Of a stretch of 64,000 nt of DNA, positions 61,671-64,000 are shown one piece after another; the stretch's first letter is position 1, and each line of letters begins with the position of its first letter. This stretch comes from Nocardia altamirensis NBRC 108246 (lineage in GTDB: Bacteria > Actinomycetota > Actinomycetes > Mycobacteriales > Mycobacteriaceae): positions 1 to 64,000 of the forward strand of contig NZ_BDAY01000025.1 in the NCBI RefSeq assembly GCF_001612685.1. The letters are read 5' to 3'. The notes beneath the pieces were generated by a model, which did not search any database, was not told where the DNA came from, and saw nothing but the letters and a program-made list of their open reading frames with translations. The translations under genes were made by a program, and so were the position numbers.

Positions 61671-62555
61671 TCAGGTATCGCTTCGGTCGAGGGTGCGCAG
61701 CACCTCCGCACCACCAAGCTTGTCCGGATTGCGCACCGCGTACAGCCGGGTGATCCGATCTCCCGACAGTTCGATCAGCAGGACGGAATCGAGCTGTCCG
61801 CCGGAACGGACCAACAGGGCGGGTAGCGCGTTGAAACTGCCGAACTCGACATCCATGCCCGCCATGCCGTTCTGGGCGAGCGCGATGAGGTACTTGGCGA
61901 CGCGCTCGGCACCGACAACCGGACGGCCTGCCACGGTGGCCTTGCCGCCACCATCGGAGAGCTGCACCACGTCGGGCGCGAGCACATCCATCAGGGTTTG
62001 CACATCACCGTTGCGGGCCGCCCGCAGGAACTGGTCGATCACCGCCCGGCTGGTTTCCGCGTCCGGCTCGTAGCGCTTACGCCTGGCCTGCACGTGTTGT
62101 CTGGCACGGTGCGCAATCTGGCGCACCGTGCTGTCCGTCTTGCCGATCATGTCGGCAATCTCGACAAGACTGTGGCCGAACACCTCCGACAGCACGAACA
62201 CGGCCCGCTCGGTCGGACCGAGCGTTTCCAGCACGAGCAGCATCGCCATCGACACCGATTCGGCAAGCACCACATCGTGACTGGCGTCATGTTCGGTCCG
62301 GATCGGCTCCGGCAACCAGGTGCCGACATAATCTTCGCGACGGCGCCGCACCGACCGCAACTGATTCAGCGCCTGCCGCGTAACAACCCGCACCAGGTAT
62401 GCCCGCGGGTGCGCTACCTCGTCCGGGTGCACATCACGCCACCGAAGATAGCTGTCCTGCAACACATCCTCGGCGTCAGCCGCACTACCGAGGATCTCGT
62501 ACGCGATCGTGAACAGCAGCGGCCGCAGCCGGTCGAACGCCTCAGACTCACTCAT
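61671..62555 (-). CDS. ECF sigma factor with SnoaL-like C-terminal domain (SigJ/ECF41 type)
   Basis: 294 residues from ATG 62555. Region 2 is in 'LLFTIAYEILGSAADAEDVL' and 'WRDVHPDEVAHPRAYLVRVV'; region 4 in 'FVLSEVFGHSLVEIADMIGK' and 'VRQIAHRARQHVQARR'. From about residue 170 a SnoaL/NTF2-like domain follows, with the conserved 'DVVQLSDGGGK' and the final 'RNPDKLGGAEV', close to the 'NPDKL' marker of SigJ-type factors. In this group the C-terminal domain itself controls activity and no separate anti-sigma gene is needed. Confidence 0.92.
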   Translation of the reverse strand: MSESEAFDRLRPLLFTIAYEILGSAADAEDVLQDSYLRWRDVHPDEVAHPRAYLVRVVTRQALNQLRSVRRRREDYVGTWLPEPIRTEHDASHDVVLAESVSMAMLLVLETLGPTERAVFVLSEVFGHSLVEIADMIGKTDSTVRQIAHRARQHVQARRKRYEPDAETSRAVIDQFLRAARNGDVQTLMDVLAPDVVQLSDGGGKATVAGRPVVGAERVAKYLIALAQNGMAGMDVEFGSFNALPALLVRSGGQLDSVLLIELSGDRITRLYAVRNPDKLGGAEVLRTLDRSDT

Positions 62556-62870
62556 CGGCCCGCCGCCGTCCCCGAGCCGGACCGGACAGCGGCGACGACA
62601 CAGCGGAGCATCTGTTCTCTGACCACGCCTACCAACGTATCGTCGGCACCCGCACCTGCATGCAGTGCACCGAACGCTCCACCAGGCTCGACCTGGCGGG
62701 CCCAACCTCGCCAGACTTCGGCAATCCGCGAAATAGCGAGCAGATCAACGTGATTCGCACATCGACGGGTACGGAGCGGTAGGCTGCCGCTGTCACCGGT
62801 TCGGCTCGGCCCTCGACGGAGTTGTCATTGCGAGCTCGCGCCCTGGTCGCCGGACGGAGAAGAGCTCGTG
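62556..62870. other. 315-base intergenic stretch, no supported gene
   Basis: This divergent region between the sigma factor and lipoprotein genes should carry both promoters. A TGTCACC at about 62793 resembles the -35 element of ECF41-type promoters, but no matching -10 element at the usual spacing is clear. No hairpin or coding frame is convincing. Confidence 0.35.
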
Positions 62871-63314
62871 ATGAAGAACGCCGCCGCCGCGGCCACCGTT
62901 TCGCTGGTGCTGGTTGGCTGTTCAGGTTGTGATTCCACCACGCCGTCCACTCCGTCCGGAACGACAGCGGTGCCGATTGCCGCCGTGAACCCGGCGCCGA
63001 CGACGGAAGCCGCCGCGAATCCGATCCTGCTGTCGGACCATGGCATGGCCGTCAGCAATGTGGACGGCGCAGGCAACACCTTCATCCTGACTCGATGCGG
63101 CTGGACCGGGGACGGACCGCAGATCGACGGCGTCGCCACCGACGGCACGACGGTCGTGTTCGCCAGCCGCGGCCGCCGGATCAACCTGCGGGGGCCGGCG
63201 GGCAACTTCGAAGGCGCTTTGCTCACTTGGGAATTCACCAAGACCGGCTTCAAACTCTCCGGAGACGAGGTCGCCGGACACCGCAAGTGGGCCCTTGCCA
63301 CCGATTGCAGCTAG
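62871..63314 (+). CDS. small lipoprotein of unknown function
   Basis: About 147 residues from ATG 62871 (GTG 62868 is adjacent). The lipobox is in 'LVLVGCSGC'. A Thr/Pro/Ala-rich linker to about residue 50 is followed by a compact beta-rich domain with 'GNTFILTRCGWTGDGPQID' and a C-terminal 'KWALATDCS'; the two Cys may form a disulfide. This looks like the actinobacterial LpqH-like or DUF-type lipoproteins, but no exact family is recognised. Confidence 0.7.
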   Translation: MKNAAAAATVSLVLVGCSGCDSTTPSTPSGTTAVPIAAVNPAPTTEAAANPILLSDHGMAVSNVDGAGNTFILTRCGWTGDGPQIDGVATDGTTVVFASRGRRINLRGPAGNFEGALLTWEFTKTGFKLSGDEVAGHRKWALATDCS

Positions 63315-63328
63315 GCGGTGTCTCGCCG

Positions 63329-63949
63329 CTAAACGGTGGTGAAAGTGGTTTGAAGATAGGGAGTTACGTTGTTCATCGCCCGGGCGACGTAGTCTTCTTT
63401 TTCGCCGACCGGCGCGACGTAGCGGATCGCGTCTTCGGCGGCTTCGCGGCCGACCAAGCGGGCGATGATCCAGGCGGCCAGGTAGTGCGAGGCGAGGCAG
63501 CCGCCTGCGGTGGCGATGGTGTTCTCTGCGTAGAAGGGCTGGTTGAGGACCTCGACTCCGGCCGCGACCACCCATGGCTTGGTCGTGAGGTCAGTACAGG
63601 CGGGGATGCCGTCGAGCAGGCCGAGCTTGGCGAGGACGAGCGCACCGGAGCATTGGGCGGCGATCAACTGGCGGGCAGGATCCAGGTTTCCCAGCACGTC
63701 CATGATGGCGGGGGTCTCGACGACCTCGCGGGTCTTGGCGCCACTACCGACGATGACAGCATCTGCGGCACAGGCTGTTTCGAGGTCGACCATGGACTCG
63801 ATCACCACACCGTTCATGGACCGGACAGTGCGCGTCGGGCTGGCGATCGATACTTGCCAGCCGGGCAGCCGCACTCGGTTGAGAACGCCGAGGGCGATCA
63901 GCGAATCGAGCTCGTTGTATCCCTCGAAGGTCAGGATCGCGATGTGCAT
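63329..63949 (-). CDS. DJ-1/PfpI family protein
   Basis: 206 residues. The class I glutamine-amidotransferase-like fold has the nucleophile elbow 'IAAQCSGALVLAKLG' with Cys near residue 100 and a Glu in 'FEGYNELDSL', which is typical for DJ-1/PfpI. 'ENTIATAGGCLASHYLAAWI' carries the partner His. Such proteins include isonitrile hydratases, glyoxalases and deglycases, and the ThiJ/PfpI part of AraC-type regulators; this one has no HTH. Activity is not determined. Confidence 0.85.
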   Translation of the reverse strand: MHIAILTFEGYNELDSLIALGVLNRVRLPGWQVSIASPTRTVRSMNGVVIESMVDLETACAADAVIVGSGAKTREVVETPAIMDVLGNLDPARQLIAAQCSGALVLAKLGLLDGIPACTDLTTKPWVVAAGVEVLNQPFYAENTIATAGGCLASHYLAAWIIARLVGREAAEDAIRYVAPVGEKEDYVARAMNNVTPYLQTTFTTV

Positions 63950-64000
63950 GGCGGTGTCCTTTCAGCCTGATAGACGCAGCCTAAGACCATCACCCGCCAG

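Noticed and set aside
62650..62780. Short plus-strand reading frame upstream of the lipoprotein gene
   Set aside because: No ribosome site, no similarity to a known peptide, and composition is not clearly coding.

Overview
The window is about 64 kb of very GC-rich DNA. Short four-base start/stop overlaps, many GTG starts, numerous TetR and NarL-type regulators, a carboxylic acid reductase, an AlkB hydroxylase and a cholesterol-oxidase-like flavoprotein point to a mycolic-acid actinomycete, most likely Nocardia or a close relative. This assignment is an inference from gene content. I saw no tRNA, rRNA, insertion sequence, CRISPR array, phage gene or replication origin.

Layout. 0-7 kb: the end of a helical-repeat regulator, a class II aldolase, a secreted SGNH hydrolase, a Tat-exported PhoD phosphatase, a stand-alone LuxR-type HTH protein, a methyltransferase and two unknown genes. 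7.5-13 kb: two TetR genes, a remnant of an AMP-forming ligase, and a tightly overlapping P450 / SDR / Baeyer-Villiger-type monooxygenase operon. 13-15.6 kb: a NarL/DesK-type two-component pair and an unknown gene.

15.6-22.6 kb is the most interesting region: a class III lanthipeptide (LanKC) cluster. One trifunctional LanKC is followed by six tiny precursor genes, of which five are close tandem copies with strong ribosome sites and the sixth is divergent. An MFS exporter and a cytosolic prolyl oligopeptidase complete it. All six precursors end in one Ser-x-x-Ser-x-x-x-Cys ring motif, and all carry a proline directly before the core. A prolyl oligopeptidase next door therefore suggests the route: LanKC installs the ring, the peptidase cuts after Pro, and the MFS protein exports. 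A strong hairpin separates copies 1-5 from copy 6 and the exporter/protease genes. The single ring, the His-His-Cys ending and the acidic tail do not match any class III product I know.

22.6-39 kb: a membrane protein, a TetR/PhyH divergent pair with a clear operator, a membrane-anchored nucleotide cyclase, an alpha/beta hydrolase, an unusual Clp-N protein with two GyrA-like repeats, then a lipid/hydrocarbon block: AlkB, an exported acetoacetate-decarboxylase-like protein paired with a Tat-exported GMC oxidase, a fatty acid desaturase, an epoxide-hydrolase/dehalogenase-type hydrolase and a carboxylic acid reductase.

39-48.6 kb: an eight-gene operon for sugar uptake and De Ley-Doudoroff catabolism (CUT2 ABC transporter, lactonase, dehydrogenase, galactonate dehydratase, 2-keto-3-deoxy sugar acid kinase and aldolase), divergent from a ROK repressor. 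48.6-64 kb: a TetR/SDR pair, a CinA-type amidohydrolase, a serine beta-lactamase-fold lipoprotein, a four-gene glycine-betaine/choline-type ABC transporter, a degenerate M48-like membrane protein, a second two-component system, a GH18 chitinase-like protein, a SigJ-like ECF sigma factor with flavodoxin, a lipoprotein and a PfpI-family protein.
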